This document shows, piece after piece, positions 11,003 through 21,774 of a stretch of DNA of 64,000 nucleotides. A program made the position numbers and the translations under genes. The stretch comes from Acanthosepion esculentum. Its lineage: Eukaryota; Mollusca; Cephalopoda; Sepiida; Sepiidae. The stretch spans positions 66,283,142 to 66,347,141 of the forward strand of contig OZ038488.1 of NCBI GenBank assembly GCA_964036315.1. Direction: 5' to 3'. Within the stretch, counting starts at the first letter, position 1; the number at the start of each line of letters is the position of its first letter. The notes below the pieces were generated by a model, which worked only from the letters and a program-made list of their open reading frames with translations, did no database searches and was not told the DNA's origin.

Positions 11003-11056
11003 ACCACTGTATTCGCCAGATTTAAACCCCATTCAGCATGCATGTGACCAAAAAAG
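11003..11056 (+). pseudogene. Possible Tc1/mariner transposase scrap
   Basis: The plus strand reads PLYSPDLNPIQHACDQKS, close to the third-acidic-residue region of Tc1-like transposases ('YSPDLNPIEHxWD'). Flanking codons do not extend the match clearly. It is a short motif match, so confidence is limited. Confidence 0.45.
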
Positions 11057-11084
11057 TACAATTCATCCTTACCATTTCGCAGTC

Positions 11085-11770
11085 GCTCTTTTATAGTCTT
11101 CTTCTCCTATGTGTCGTGTCTCTGCAATACATTGGCGGCCACGGATCTCCATAATTTCCTCTCATTTGTGGCTCTTAATAAATTTTGTCATTTTGCTATC
11201 TCTCCAAAACCCTACTCCGCCATCCATTCACTCAAGATTGCTAGGTATGTTATACATGCTTTCCTCTGTCTCTGTTGCCTTCAATCTGTCCTGTATCAAA
11301 TTTTCCAAGCCTACTTTCCTCATTATGTACCCCCAGAAATGTCAACTGTATCTTTCTGATATTAAGTATAAGTGTCCTTTTTGTTTCTATTGTCTCTAGA
11401 ATTTCGTCGCTACTGATATGTTCGGCCCATATTATTCTCAGCATCCTTCTGTAGAACCACATTTCTGTGCTTCAAGTTTCTTCTTCATCAGTGAGGAGAT
11501 TGTCCAGCATTCACTGCCATATAGGAAGACTGTTATTTCTAAACATTTCAGTACATAACAGTTCTTTGTTTCTAATGAAATATTTCTTTTTTAATACTCT
11601 GCTTAACTTTAGGAAAGCATATTTCGCTATCCAAACAGGCCTTCGGATTTCAGTGTCACTCTTTATACCCTCTGTTAAAATACTTCTCAGATATTTAAAT
11701 TGTTGTACTAGTTTGATTTCGGTATTTCGAATTTGTAATTTTCATGTTGGGCTGTTTGTAGAATTTAACA
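11085..11770 (-). pseudogene. RTE-like LINE ORF2, C-terminal part
   Basis: Minus-strand frame 11462-11250 encodes MWFYRRMLRIIWAEHIS and then RTLILNIRKIQLTFLG, the signature C-terminal stretch of the octopus-abundant LINE. The region above 11462 continues the thumb in other frames, and below 11250 the copy runs on to the LINE end near 11085. It has several frameshifts. Confidence 0.7.
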
Positions 11771-11904
11771 AAGCTTGCGTGTTTGTGTGTATCTTAGGTG
11801 AAGGTGTGTGTTCAGTATGTAAACAAAGAATATAGAAGCATACACAACTGGAGTTTTCTACTACGGACGTTTATTTTTTTTAATGGTGACTGTAGTGGAA
11901 CAAA

Positions 11905-12575
11905 GTTCTCAATGTATCCAATTATATCAGGGAACCAACTTTCAGCTGCTAAGAAAGTTGGTTCCCTGTGTCGTACGAGAAATATTTTCTCTCCAGAATC
12001 TATCTTGCATATCTATAAGTCTACCATTCGTCCATGCTTAGAATATTGCTGCCATCTATGGGCTGGTGCCACTACTATTTATCTTGAGCTCCTTGATAAA
12101 ATCCAAAGAATTAGCAATATTATTGGTTCTGATCTGGCAGCTCGGCTTCAGTCACTTTCCCACTGCCGTAACGTTGCGTCTCTGTGTTTTTTCTATAAAT
12201 ACTTTCATGGTAATTATTCGGATGAGATCTTTGCTATGGTACCTAGACTTTTGAAATTTAAGCGCAGTACTAAACTGGCGTCGATATTTCATCAATTTAC
12301 AGTTAAGCTGGCTAGATGTAACCGTAGATTCTATGCTAACGGTTTCTTTTCTCGCACTTCTCGCTTGTGGAAATCCGTCTGGCTTCAGGCTTTCCAGCCA
12401 ACTTCAATGTGCAAAAATTTAAAATGCAATATCAATCGTTATCTACCGTCCCCCGATTACCTTTTCTCTTCCTGCTCATTATTAATGTTTCTGTTCCTAA
12501 TTCTTCCACACCCAGAAACCCCTTGTGTCTTAGTGGCATTACTGCCTTACATGGAGTGATACCGATTAAAAAAGA
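11905..12575 (+). pseudogene. Jockey-like LINE, RT C-terminal (thumb) region
   Basis: A 253-codon open frame (ending at 12559) contains the typical tail of jockey-type RT: SAAKKVGSLCRTRNIFSPE, STIRPCLEYCCHLWAGA, LLDKIQRISNIIG, LSHCRNVASLCFFYKYFHG and FSRTSRLWKS. This 'AAKKLGxLxRxRxYF...RPCxEYCxHxWGG...LDRVQ...SLSHRRxVASLxLFYRYY' pattern is conserved. The catalytic RT core is absent upstream, so this is 5'-truncated. The start codon carries no meaning: the frame begins in unrelated sequence. A minus-strand relative is at 26165-27015 and a short tail at 62545-62650. Confidence 0.8.
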
Positions 12576-12584
12576 AATTCGGTG

Positions 12585-12845
12585 TGCCCGTTCTCTTTCT
12601 GGTCTAGAAGTTAGGCTAGGTAAGTATAAGTATCGTATTCATGGTCGAGCTCAAGTCAACCTTGAAGTTGGAACAACCAAAGGAAGGTTTCTACTTATTT
12701 TATCGTTGGAAGGTTATACATGGATATAGAATGTCCGTTTTTCTTTTTCTTGGTCCAGAGGTTAGCGTAAGTCAGTGTAAGCATCGTTCCTATGATCACG
12801 CTCAAATCAGCTTTGCGTTGAGTTGGAACAACCAAAGAGAAAGCT
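12585..12845. repeat. Two diverged ~125-bp direct repeats
   Basis: Bases 12585-12700 and 12725-12845 share TCGTxxxTATGxTCxxGCTC and GTTGGAACAACCAAAG in the same order, period about 140. Not coding. Confidence 0.6.
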
Positions 12846-12849
12846 TAAC

Positions 12850-13510
12850 CTAATTCATAGATTGAGGTTTTTTAGAAGAAACGTGCGAGTGCCATGCATT
12901 GAAAAGTGGGAAGAGGGTTTAGTCGTCAGAGGACCGAGGAAAACTAACGTTCCTCAGTGAGAACGTAATTACCACGTAGTTCACATCTTGAAGCAAAAAG
13001 AACAAAGAAAGCGAGAGAGTGAGGCAGGAAACAACGACGTTTTTCGAAACGAAGTCGGGTTATCATATTTCCGGTTCTTTTACTTTATTTATTGATTTTA
13101 TTTCTTTTTCCCACATGTCATGTTCCTTTTGTTAACAACTGCAAAAGGCAAAACACAGTGATGCCCTATACTAAATCATTTAAAATCATGATTAAGTAAG
13201 GAATATCAACATTTTTATTATCCTTCACTTAACGACCGGGTTCCTTTCCAACGACCTGATTGCTAAACGTGGTAGTCGCTAAGTGAGAAATTGTACATGA
13301 CATGGTCAAAAGCAGCAGCATCGTTACCATCGACCTTGGCACGAAACCATCCCTCTTGCACTATTTGTGACCTTGTCTACAAACCACTGACAGGTCTCAA
13401 ATGTCATAAACACTTGAAGTGATCAGTTGTTGGACACTCACATGTCGAAATAAACGGGAAAGTCCACCTATATAAGAGAAAATCGTTGTTAATGATTTTA
13501 ATATAAATAT
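12850..13510. other. Intergenic, nothing firm
   Basis: A pair of partly complementary segments, CACTTAACGACCGG (13228) and GTCGCTAAGTGAG (13273), may be the ends of a small decayed DNA element. Nothing else was recognised. Confidence 0.35.
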
Positions 13511-13512
13511 GC

Positions 13513-13579
<67 letters not shown>
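13513..13579. repeat. (TA)n microsatellite
   Basis: More than thirty TA units. The YIYIYI open frames across it are artefacts. Confidence 0.95.
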
Positions 13580-13584
<5 letters not shown>

Positions 13585-13719
13585 CATGTTTCATTAAATA
13601 ATATAGATAAGTGTTGTCTATATATTTTATGTAAGTTTTTTTCATATAGTCTGATAATCTTAATAACATTATCATTAAACAATGAAAGAAAATCACAATA
13701 TTGATACATACTTTTTTTT

Positions 13720-13993
13720 AATCCAATCTAAGCTTTCGGCTTACATAAGCCATTATCAAAGATGACAATTACACAATATATTTATGCAATACACGAACAA
13801 GAAATTGATGATAGTATTATTTGTTTACATGGATGATTTCCAAGCAACGATAAACACGTGCATATAAAACGCTCATAAGAATATCATCAACGTATCTTAC
13901 ATAGATGGATGGTTTTTTAAAGTCTGTAAATATCTTATTTTCCAGGTTCGATATATAGAAATTGCTAAATGTCGGACCCAGTACTGAACCCAT
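13720..13993 (-). pseudogene. Penelope-like element fragment: RT active site plus 3' pseudo-LTR end
   Basis: On the minus strand 13993-13815 encodes MGSVLGPTFSNFYISNLENK and then YVRYVDDILMS; the GSxLGPTxxNxF and YVDD blocks are characteristic of PLE reverse transcriptase. Only about 58 codons remain before a stop. Downstream on the same strand, 13760-13720 has a GGCTTA/TAAGCC stem followed by GAAA, which resembles a decayed hammerhead core (TTGATAA instead of CTGANGA). The RT C-terminus and any endonuclease domain are missing, so this copy has an internal deletion. Confidence 0.75.
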
Positions 13994-13999
13994 AGATAT

Positions 14000-15540
14000 A
14001 TATCATTACAGAAACACACTGAAAATCAGGAAGGAATAAATTATTGGTGTCATGAATTAAAGTTATCGTTACTAAAAAATTTTAGAACTGCTACATGTAT
14101 GTTATTCGATTTTATATTTGACAATGTTTTACTAATTTCATCACAGTCTATTTTCAAATATGCAAGGGTCAGAGTTTGAACCGTTGTAACCTTTTGGTAT
14201 GACAGAATGCATGTATAAGATTCTGATCATTGCCCAAGAATGACCTAAAAGTCTATAAAACTGGATCGTTTTTTGGAAAAAATAAACAGTAATTTGAATA
14301 TTTCCTTCTTCAGTTATATAATAAAAATGGACCCCTAACCCAGAGACAGTATTTTTAGAAAGAATATTTAGTCAGTTTTTAATGCCTCATTTTATTTTAT
14401 TTGAATACAGAATATAAAATTCGAAAATATTTAGATAGATATAAAACAGTTTTTATTAGAAATTTTTAATATTAACGATTAGATTTTAATATCTAATAAA
14501 TTGTTTTCCTTGCATTATGTGTAGAAACCAATATTGCACATAATGAGATCTTGGACAGATTCCAAGTTTTATACAGTTTCCATTTGTAAAGTAAATTTCT
14601 GAAGACGTTGAGAAAATGGTCGGTTCGTTGTATCGCTCCAGTAAGTACCTGATTCCTCCTACTATCTTCTACCTTTACAAGAGCCAGATAATAACGAAAA
14701 TAGGGTACTGCAGACCATATATGGGCAGTAGCTTCCAAGTCTTCACTTTCCAGTCTCGTTAGCGTCTCCGCGTCCTTGTGACGTGACGAATTATTTTCCG
14801 CCTTACAACCCCTTTCTCACAGACGAAAAGTTGCAAGCATCCTTTCAGGAGTCTGTTCCACAACGTAACAGTTCTGGAGAAAACGCTAAGTGAAATTACC
14901 AATGGCATACGAGAGAATTAAGGTGTTGACAGTGTATGTGGCATGGCGGTTCCTAACTGTGAAGTCTGAACTGATGGAACGAAGGAATGTAGCATTGTGG
15001 AAACGACTCTTAAGAGGATGCTTTCCCGATCACTACAATCTTAACCTGTTCAAGTCTTGGGACAACCGTTATCTTCCCCACATATCACCATAAACTGTAA
15101 ATCTCTACCTCGAGTGGCTCTTGGGCTTTGTACAGAAAAAAACAAAAAACAAACAAAATATCTTTCCTGAGGATAAACATTTTTAGGAAGTGATGGAATA
15201 TATTATGGATATTGGTGATCAATAACATTTTAGTGGTTGTTAGTCGCACTAACCTGAAAAGGGATTGTCTCCTTCTTGCTTCAAGTTCGACATACCCACT
15301 GCTGTTACGGATGCAGTAAATGTTGTGTCCCTACGAAAGATGACAGGTTACGGGACTCGAGATCGTGAGTTACACTTAACAGTCCATCAGTATATTAAAT
15401 ACTTTGTTATGTAGATATGATTGCAAGAATCAATTGTGATTTACGATATCAATCAATGCCGTTGATCCAATGAACGGATACATCCGCCATTTGATAAGTT
15501 TAGGCTTAGAGGAGAGAATAGTTTAGTCGTCGTTGACCTG
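14000..15540. other. Intergenic, nothing firm
   Basis: AT-rich sequence. Open frames at 14493-14738 (minus) and 14890-15093 (plus) have no recognisable motif, and I do not call them genes. Confidence 0.5.
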
Positions 15541-15598
15541 ACCATGCAGCAGGTATTACTAAGTTACATAGTACCACTAACACTCATAGATTGGCCTG

Positions 15599-15604
15599 AC
15601 ATAT

Positions 15605-15687
<83 letters not shown>
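15599..15687. repeat. (TA)n microsatellite
   Basis: A long TA array starting with a few TATC-like interruptions. Confidence 0.95.
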
Positions 15688-15689
<2 letters not shown>

Positions 15690-15734
15690 TCAATATACAT
15701 GTTTTATTAAAGAAGACAGACAAGGGACTGCGAT

Positions 15735-15862
15735 TAAACTTTTTATTTAATTTTTCTCGTGTTCGAACAAGTGTTTTCTTTTCTGGATACAGAGTGTATA
15801 GAAACTGCCCAAATGTTCTGTAATTCCGAGCGATTTTGACTATACTTTTAGCCATTGTCAAG
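15735..15862 (-). mobile_element. PLE 3'-terminal (pseudo-LTR) fragment
   Basis: The minus strand reads CCTTGACAATGGCTAAAAG, then a pairing AGTC, then AAAATCGCTCGG and CAGAACATTTGGGCAGTTTC. This resembles the conserved terminal segment of a PLE family with a decayed hammerhead core like that at 13720-13760. No coding sequence is attached. Confidence 0.45.
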
Positions 15863-16010
15863 GATGATTTTTATTTTTACTTTTTAATTCGATGTATGCG
15901 TTGTGTGAATGTATCTAGAGTAAGAGCGATGTTTTATTTTCCGAACACAGTCAGCACATTGGGGATGTGTTCGAAGTTAATATTATTGAGTGTTGGTCTT
16001 TCTTTTTTAT

Positions 16011-16013
<3 letters not shown>

Positions 16014-16078
<65 letters not shown>

Positions 16079-16079
16079 G
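16014..16079. repeat. (TA)n followed by (GTAT)n
   Basis: A TA array of about 26 units grading into GTAT units, directly before the hammerhead-type repeat at 16090. Confidence 0.95.
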
Positions 16080-16089
16080 TAGAAATGTC

Positions 16090-16226
16090 CTGAAGATTGC
16101 ATTCAAGCATAAAACAGACTGTCGCCACTCGATGTTGATCTCACTCTCTACTTTCCTATTCACGCACGCTCTGCCTCTATTATTGAGCACATAAATATAG
16201 CATAGCTTAAAACTATATTTTTATTA
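16090..16226 (+). ncRNA. Hammerhead-type repeat, one core base lost
   Basis: CTGAAGA at 16090 is followed by a TTGC...GCAT stem II, then AAAACAG, A, CTGTC. Relative to the consensus, the G of GAAA is replaced by A. The downstream body, with 'TATTCACxCACGCTCTxxC' and 'TATTGAGCAC' words and then ATAAATATAGCA, is shared with 42526-42665. It ends directly against the left end of the mariner at 16229. Loss of the invariant G predicts an inactive ribozyme. Confidence 0.6.
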
Positions 16227-16228
16227 TA

Positions 16229-17471
16229 TTAGGACCTTGAATAAGTTCTCACTGTTTTCCAACAGATAGCGGTCCCTGAACGCGTACGTGTAGTTTCAGA
16301 TGGTAACGCGTTTATTAGGAAGTACTATAAGCAAGTTTGAAATTCAGTGTATGTCATTTCACCAAAGTGTAAACAACTTTATTTTTCATAGAGTTAAACA
16401 TGTCGGATTTCGTGCCAAAGAAATTCTATTTGCGGAGAATTTTGCTGCACTACCTTATTCAAAAGCTGAAGCGCACATAATTCTTGTTGAGACTTACGGC
16501 GACCATGCTCTGTCGGAAACAACATGCAGAGATTGGTTTAGATGCTTAAAAAATAATGATTTTGATGTTGAAGATAAAGAACGCTAAGGCGCACCGAAAA
16601 AGTTTAAAGACGAAGAATTGGAGGCATTACTTCATGATGACTCATGTTAGGAGTAAGCTGAACTTGCAGAATCATTAGGAGTTGATCACACAACAGTTTC
16701 GAAACGTTTGAAAGCATTAGGAATGATTCAAAAGAAAGGACATTGGGTGCTGTACGAATTGAAGCCGATAGACGTCCAACGGCGTCTTGTTCTGTGTGAA
16801 CAGCTGCTTCAGCGGCAGAAAAGGAAAGGTTTTTTGCATCATATCGTGACTGGCGATGAAAAGTGGATACACTACGATAACCCTAAGTGTAGAAGATCCT
16901 GGGGTAACCCCATCCATGCATTAACATCGGCGGCAAAGCCGAATATCTATGGTTCGAAGCTTCTGCTCTGCATTTGGTGGGATCAGCTGAGTGTAGATTA
17001 TTATGAGCTTCTCAAACCGACCGAAACAATCACGGGAGATCGCTATCGACTGCAATTGATACGTTTGAGCTGAGCATTGAAGAAAAACGGCCGCTATACG
17101 AGCAGAGACACGACAAAGTGATTTTGCCACATGACAACGCTAGGCCACATGGTGAAAACCTACTTGGAAAGGTTTAAATGGGAAGTCTTACCCCACCCGC
17201 CGTATTCACCAGACATTGCCCCGTCCGATTAGCACTTGTTCCGATCGATGGCACATGGCCTGATTTAGCAGCACTTTCATTCCTATGAAGATGCCAAAAA
17301 ATGGGTCGACTCGTGGTTAGCCTCAAAAAGCGTGTCGTTTTTCCGACGTGGAATTCAAATGCTGCCAGAAAGATACAAAAAAGTAGAGGCTAGCGATGGA
17401 CAATATTTTCAGTGACATGTTTCTTGCTAATTTTTGTAAATAAAACATTACTTTTCATGAAAAATCAGGTC

Positions 17472-17475
<4 letters not shown>
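16229..17475 (+). mobile_element. Full-length mariner element
   Basis: A 1,247-bp unit whose ends read TTAGGACCT and its complement AGGTCCTAA, flanked on each side by TA (16227-16228 and 17476-17477), the mariner target duplication. It contains a single transposase gene remnant of the expected length. The terminal repeats are clear only for the outer ~10 bases. The right end is followed immediately by a (TA)n array. Confidence 0.9.
16400..17415 (+). pseudogene. mariner transposase, DD34D type, inactivated
   Basis: The start is the ATG of MSDFVPKK, the usual mariner/SETMAR-like N-terminus, and the end is QYFQ-stop, giving the ~338 codons expected for the family. Visible in order: helix-turn-helix region ETYGDHALSETTCRDWF, linker WVLYELKPID (family WVPHEL), first Asp in VTGDEKWIHYDNP, second Asp in a frame-shifted HDNARPH, and YSPDIAPSD with the third Asp, where the next codon (usually Tyr) is a stop. 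There is an early frameshift after the start and stops at 16585, 16648, 16654, 17072 and 17230. It would cut and paste mariner DNA at TA sites if intact; this copy cannot. It resembles the transposase part of SETMAR, but no SET domain is present. Confidence 0.92.

Positions 17476-17522
<47 letters not shown>
17476..17522. repeat. (TA)n microsatellite at the mariner right end
   Basis: The array starts exactly at the TA target duplication of the mariner, suggesting expansion from the TA site. Confidence 0.9.
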
Positions 17523-17526
<4 letters not shown>

Positions 17527-17875
17527 ATTGCATTTGTGCATATGTTGGACTATCTACCAACATGACTGAAAAACAAGGCAAAGAAGAAAAATCTCAGTAT
17601 TAGCAAAAAGTATTTTCTCACAATTATTTAGGAATAAAGTATTCATTGTTAAAATAGAAAAGTGAACGCGCGCGCGCACACACACAAGCACATATGCACA
17701 CAAACGTACACCAATTTTTCTCTTGTTATATATATAGATAAACAATGAATAATTATATATTTAATATTGTCATCAGTTTTGAACGGAATATTTTGGGGAC
17801 GTACAAATTGCCTAATTTAGTATGTATTTACAAATAATTATTGAAAACCAATCTTTCGCTCAGTCTCTCTCTCTC

Positions 17876-17879
<4 letters not shown>

Positions 17880-17927
<48 letters not shown>

Positions 17928-18040
17928 TTGTAGGTATGCTGAAAAGATCTCGACCCGCCCCAAAATACGCTTATATTGGGTCAGATTAGGTGAAGTTGAC
18001 TGGGCCAAAAACTTTTAGGCACCTTCTGATATATATACAG

Positions 18041-18097
<57 letters not shown>
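17880..18097. repeat. Two (CA)n arrays
   Basis: CA units fill 17882-17923 and 18043-18097, separated by about 120 bases that contain no recognised feature. Confidence 0.9.
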
Positions 18098-18100
<3 letters not shown>

Positions 18101-18131
18101 CGTTAGTACGATGTAGTGGAGATAATGGGAT

Positions 18132-18188
18132 GAAGTGGAAAAACCTATTTTTTAATGGTTGCCATTAAAAAATAGGTTTTTCCACTTC
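18132..18188. repeat. Perfect hairpin, 27-bp arms, 3-base loop
   Basis: Arms 18132-18158 and 18162-18188 are exact reverse complements (outer sequence GAAGTGGAAAAACC) with loop TTG. No flanking TA duplication or open frame. It could be a very short foldback, a template-switch product or part of a small MITE. Confidence 0.9.
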
Positions 18189-18199
18189 GTGAACTTCGT

Positions 18200-18813
18200 G
18201 GTAGGTTTGTTGTCTTCAGGTCTGAATGAAAGCAAAACTGTAAGGAGAATGCGTTGGGATTTTTTAGGTTAAGAGGAGCAATAGATTAAACTACCTTATT
18301 AGATCCGACGACCAGAGACCAGAAAGTGTTTTTGGTTTGTTTAGTTTTTTAACTTATTTTATAAATTTCGTCCCTACTCGTTCGTACACCGCATTGTGCC
18401 ACTGTTGCTTTTGCGATGATTGGTGATATCATGTATGGTCTTGGTCTTGTGTTTATTGCCGAGAACTGTGAAATTAGCGAACTTTCAGTGCATTTGCTTC
18501 TTAATGACTCCTTTTCCTTCCAAGCCAGATTGGCGTTTATTTAGACTTGTGGTCAAGTGTATTACGGTACTACCAGTACGTATCTGCAGACGCTAAACCA
18601 AACACACGTTCGCAAAACGCGTCGTAATTAAAACAAAGTTATAACATTTTATCCCATTATCTATACGCACGCACACACACACACCCACATAATTTTTAGT
18701 AATCAAAATAATATAGTTCATATATATAAATATATATATAATAAAATAAAGATGTCATACATCTTTCCTCCAAAACTGTTCTTGATATATAAAAAATTAT
18801 ATATCGTTATCCC

Positions 18814-18815
<2 letters not shown>
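18200..18815. other. Intergenic, nothing firm
   Basis: No gene or repeat recognised apart from a short CA run at 18669-18682. Confidence 0.5.
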
Positions 18816-18819
<4 letters not shown>

Positions 18820-18880
<61 letters not shown>

Positions 18881-18900
18881 TGTGTGTGAGTGTGTGTGTG
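18820..18900. repeat. (TA)n-(GT)n microsatellite
   Basis: TA array to about 18877, then TGTG-rich sequence, adjoining the left end of the PLE at 18905. Confidence 0.9.
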
Positions 18901-18978
18901 TAATATTTATTATAGGAGATTAAAATAAAACATGTTCAAAATCACTACACAATAGCTTTCGTGTATCATGAATTGTTC

Positions 18979-20235
18979 TTTTATCCAATTTGATATCGTG
19001 GACTTTTGCCCTTCGATTTCCAAGTACGATTTTTACCTTAGCTTTAGAATTTGCCAAAGAATACTCCAATATTTCAAACGATGAACTGGATATAATAATG
19101 AACTTCAAAGATCTATTCTCATTCACAACAATGAACAATAGGTTAAAAACAATTCTGATGATCACTTAGATATTTCTATGGGATCATTAGATTCTGCAGA
19201 GTCTTCTGACCTGGTGGGTTTGTTGCTTATGATGATGTTTGTGTTGATAATATAGAGTAATATAGAGACGATGGTCTTATGTTAGTAAAAATATCTGCGA
19301 AAATTATGGATGACAAGAAAAATGATCCATAGAGAATTAAAAAGCCTAAACCTTAAAGTTAAGATCACTACTAATGTTAAACAGGTAGATTTTCTTGATG
19401 TTACGTTAGATCTTGTTAATGATGTATTCCAACCTTATATGAAGGTCAATGACAACCCAATATATTTTCTCCCGAACTCTAATCATTCTCCATCTGTAAT
19501 CAAACATGCTTTCTCCTCTATAGAATATAGGATCAGCAATAACTCTTCTAACAAAGATGTCTTTAATAAGTACAGTAGTGTTTAGAATACTGCCTTAAAG
19601 AATAGTGATTACAAGTTCGCAGATATCAAGTATAGAAAGCATGATAATAGCGGTCGAAGAAAAAGGAATAGGAACAAGAAAATCATTTGGTATACACCCC
19701 TATGTAACCAAATGGTTAGTACTATGTTAGGGCAGAAGTTCCTCCATTTAATTGATAAGTATTTCCCCAGAAATAATCCATCCAGTAAAATATTTAAGAG
19801 AAATTCACTGAAACTAAGCTATAGCGGCACCGACAATCTGGAAAAAATATTAAAAAACATAAAATTTTAAGCCAATATAAAACCTGAATAATAATGGAAA
19901 TTCCAAGGTAACTAATGTTGATAATACTAACAAATATAATTGCAGAAATTTTAACGATTGCTCACAAATGTCTGACCAATTCTCTTGTTTACTTAAGATC
20001 AATTTCTACAATTGAAAATCCGACTGTTGAAAAATTTTATATAGGGAGTACTAAAAATTCTTTAAAAACTAAGTGGTACCAACATATCCTATCTTTCACC
20101 AATAGCACTTATAAAAAATAAAACATCTCTTTCCAAATATTTTTGGAATTTAAAAGAGCTTAATGGAACTTCTACGGTAAAATGGAAAGATTTTTTTTTA
20201 TAAAGGTAGAACTTGTAAATCCTTAAATGAACCTT
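18979..20235 (+). pseudogene. PLE reverse transcriptase with GIY-YIG-like C-terminus, decayed
   Basis: Conserved PLE blocks occur in order on the plus strand: FIQFDIVDFCPSIS (18979), FAKEYSNISNDELDIIMNFK in a shifted frame, ISMGSLDSAESSDLVGLLL (19171), a broken YRDDGLM palm block (19262), the frame 19310-19585 with QVDFLDVTLDLVND and HSPSVIKHAFSSIEYRIS, and KIIWYTPLCNQ with GQKFLHLIDKYFP (19680-19770). After 19900 come broken pieces like the Cys-rich linker and YIGST...K..W..H of a GIY-YIG endonuclease. In life the RT/endonuclease would perform target-primed retrotransposition. At least four frameshifts or stops make this copy inactive. The MGSxDxAExxxLVG form of the RT differs from the GSPLGP form at 39 kb, so it is a separate lineage. 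Confidence 0.85.
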
Positions 20236-20928
20236 GCTTCTTATGCTTACACGAGAAATTGGAAATTATTAGATTAAACTAAAGAAGTGAATTAACTGGA
20301 AATTGCAGACGAAATTTACCTTTCACCTTACAGTGTGGATAGACTTTGAATTTGGTAATACTATTTCATATGGTCATAATTATTAAGTAAATTGCGGTTC
20401 ACCTTCTATGAGTGATTATTTTATTTTGGTTATTTAGATTTAATAAAGCTATGTATTACTATCTAGTCGGTATTATTAATATCTTATATGGATGTTCCAC
20501 ATTTTTAATTTTAAACGGTTTAATTGTATTCACTGATTTCTTAAAGAAGCCTTTTTATTTTCAACGACAAAATCTATGCCACAATTAGCTATACGTTTAT
20601 CTTCCTACTCATCCCTTTACCTTATGGAAAATTGAACAAGTCATATTTGTCCACATCATGATACGATGTTTTCACTCGCTTATGGTTTGAATCAATTTCA
20701 TATATGCCACTAATGACCTTGTCTAGGATTCTATTTCAGGCTACATTATGCCATGGACTAAATTTTCTTTTTTTAGGTTAATTTTGAATTTAGAGTAGAT
20801 CTGTCACCTCACTTTAATTCTGATCTATTGCTTTCTCGTTTTCTCTTCTCTTTCGAAAAAAAGTGTAGGAGGGTATTTTGCTTTTGAAATTAAAAATAAT
20901 CAGATATTCACCAGTTAATTACCATAGT

Positions 20929-20955
20929 CTGAAGAGGCACAAATTAGTGCTGAAA
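20929..20955 (+). ncRNA. Hammerhead ribozyme-like core at the PLE 3' end
   Basis: CTGAAGA (fits CTGANGA) is followed by a 5-bp stem GGCAC/GTGCT with loop AAATTA and then GAAA. These are the conserved core strands of a hammerhead in the order used by type I ribozymes of PLE pseudo-LTRs. Downstream, CACAAAACC does not form an obvious stem III with an NUH cleavage site, so this copy is probably decayed on that side. Confidence 0.7.
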
Positions 20956-21103
20956 CACAAAACCTATTGAGTAGCGATTTTTAGAATGTTTTTGTTTTAA
21001 TCTCCTATAATAAATAATATAAAGCTTTCCTCTGTATCGAGCCCTTTTTTAAAAAATTAAATGCCACGGACAATGGACTTATACTCTATTTTTTCTTATT
21101 TTA

Positions 21104-21107
<4 letters not shown>

Positions 21108-21193
<86 letters not shown>

Positions 21194-21316
21194 AATTGGA
21201 CATCGTCCGACAATTTATTTAAAGACATTTATAATATGTTTAATATTGTATCTATAAAAAGAACGTTAAACATATTATAAATGTCTTTAAATATATATAT
21301 ATATATATATATATAT
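21108..21316. repeat. (TC)n-(TA)n, SINE-tail hairpin, (TA)n
   Basis: TC units (21108-21137) then TA units (to 21188) precede a 100-base insert whose arms 21218-21242 and 21266-21291 are inverted copies of TTTAAAGACATTTATAATAT, followed by TA units to 21316. The leader TTGAATTGGACATCGTCCGA is shared with 32753-32773, so this is a shorter version of the 32.8-kb palindrome. Confidence 0.85.
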
Positions 21317-21774
21317 AATGAAAATGAAAGGTGGTCCACGTGTGCTCCTTATAATATGTACATTTAATAATGATAACAATATAGTCAATAAAATTAATAT
21401 TTATTACATATTAATTTTTTTATCTGAAACTGTTGTGGTAGGATCCACCTTATTTGCATAGTGGAGTACCGACGATATAAATATGGTTGGTACCGGAAGA
21501 CAGGGAGGCAAATCAAGAGATCCAACTAGAGACTCTGCCCGACTGCGACTTAGTCAACACATTCTCCAGGAACGGTCTTCCCATATACAAAAGACTATAT
21601 GTAAATATTGTGTACACTTTCTTGTTTCAATACATTTTATTCTAACTACATTGTGTGTTTGCATTATTATTCCATGCATTAGTCAAGTCTCAACAGAAAC
21701 GAACCACGAAGAGATAAATTTAAAGTTCGGAATTTTCGAACACACCTATGTTCATTTTTAACGATGCTAGGAAT

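Larger units (their letters stand above)
18905..21017 (+). mobile_element. Penelope-like element with terminal inverted repeats, 5'-truncated
   Basis: About 70 bases at 18905-18975 and 20945-21015 are inverted copies, roughly 75% overall and near-perfect over the outer 'TTATTATAGGAGATTAAAA' (18907 onward). Inverted partial terminal repeats are typical of PLEs. The left repeat abuts the RT core with almost no spacer, so the RT N-terminus is missing. The 3' end holds a hammerhead-like core at 20929-20955. (TA)n arrays lie on the left and within about 120 bases on the right. Confidence 0.8.

Noticed and set aside
13397..13709. Two overlapping ~100-codon minus-strand frames
   Set aside because: Most of each is encoded by the (TA)n array; one merely overlaps PLE debris.
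16400..17415. A host SETMAR gene
   Set aside because: There is no SET domain, and the transposase sits between mariner ends with TA duplication and carries stops.
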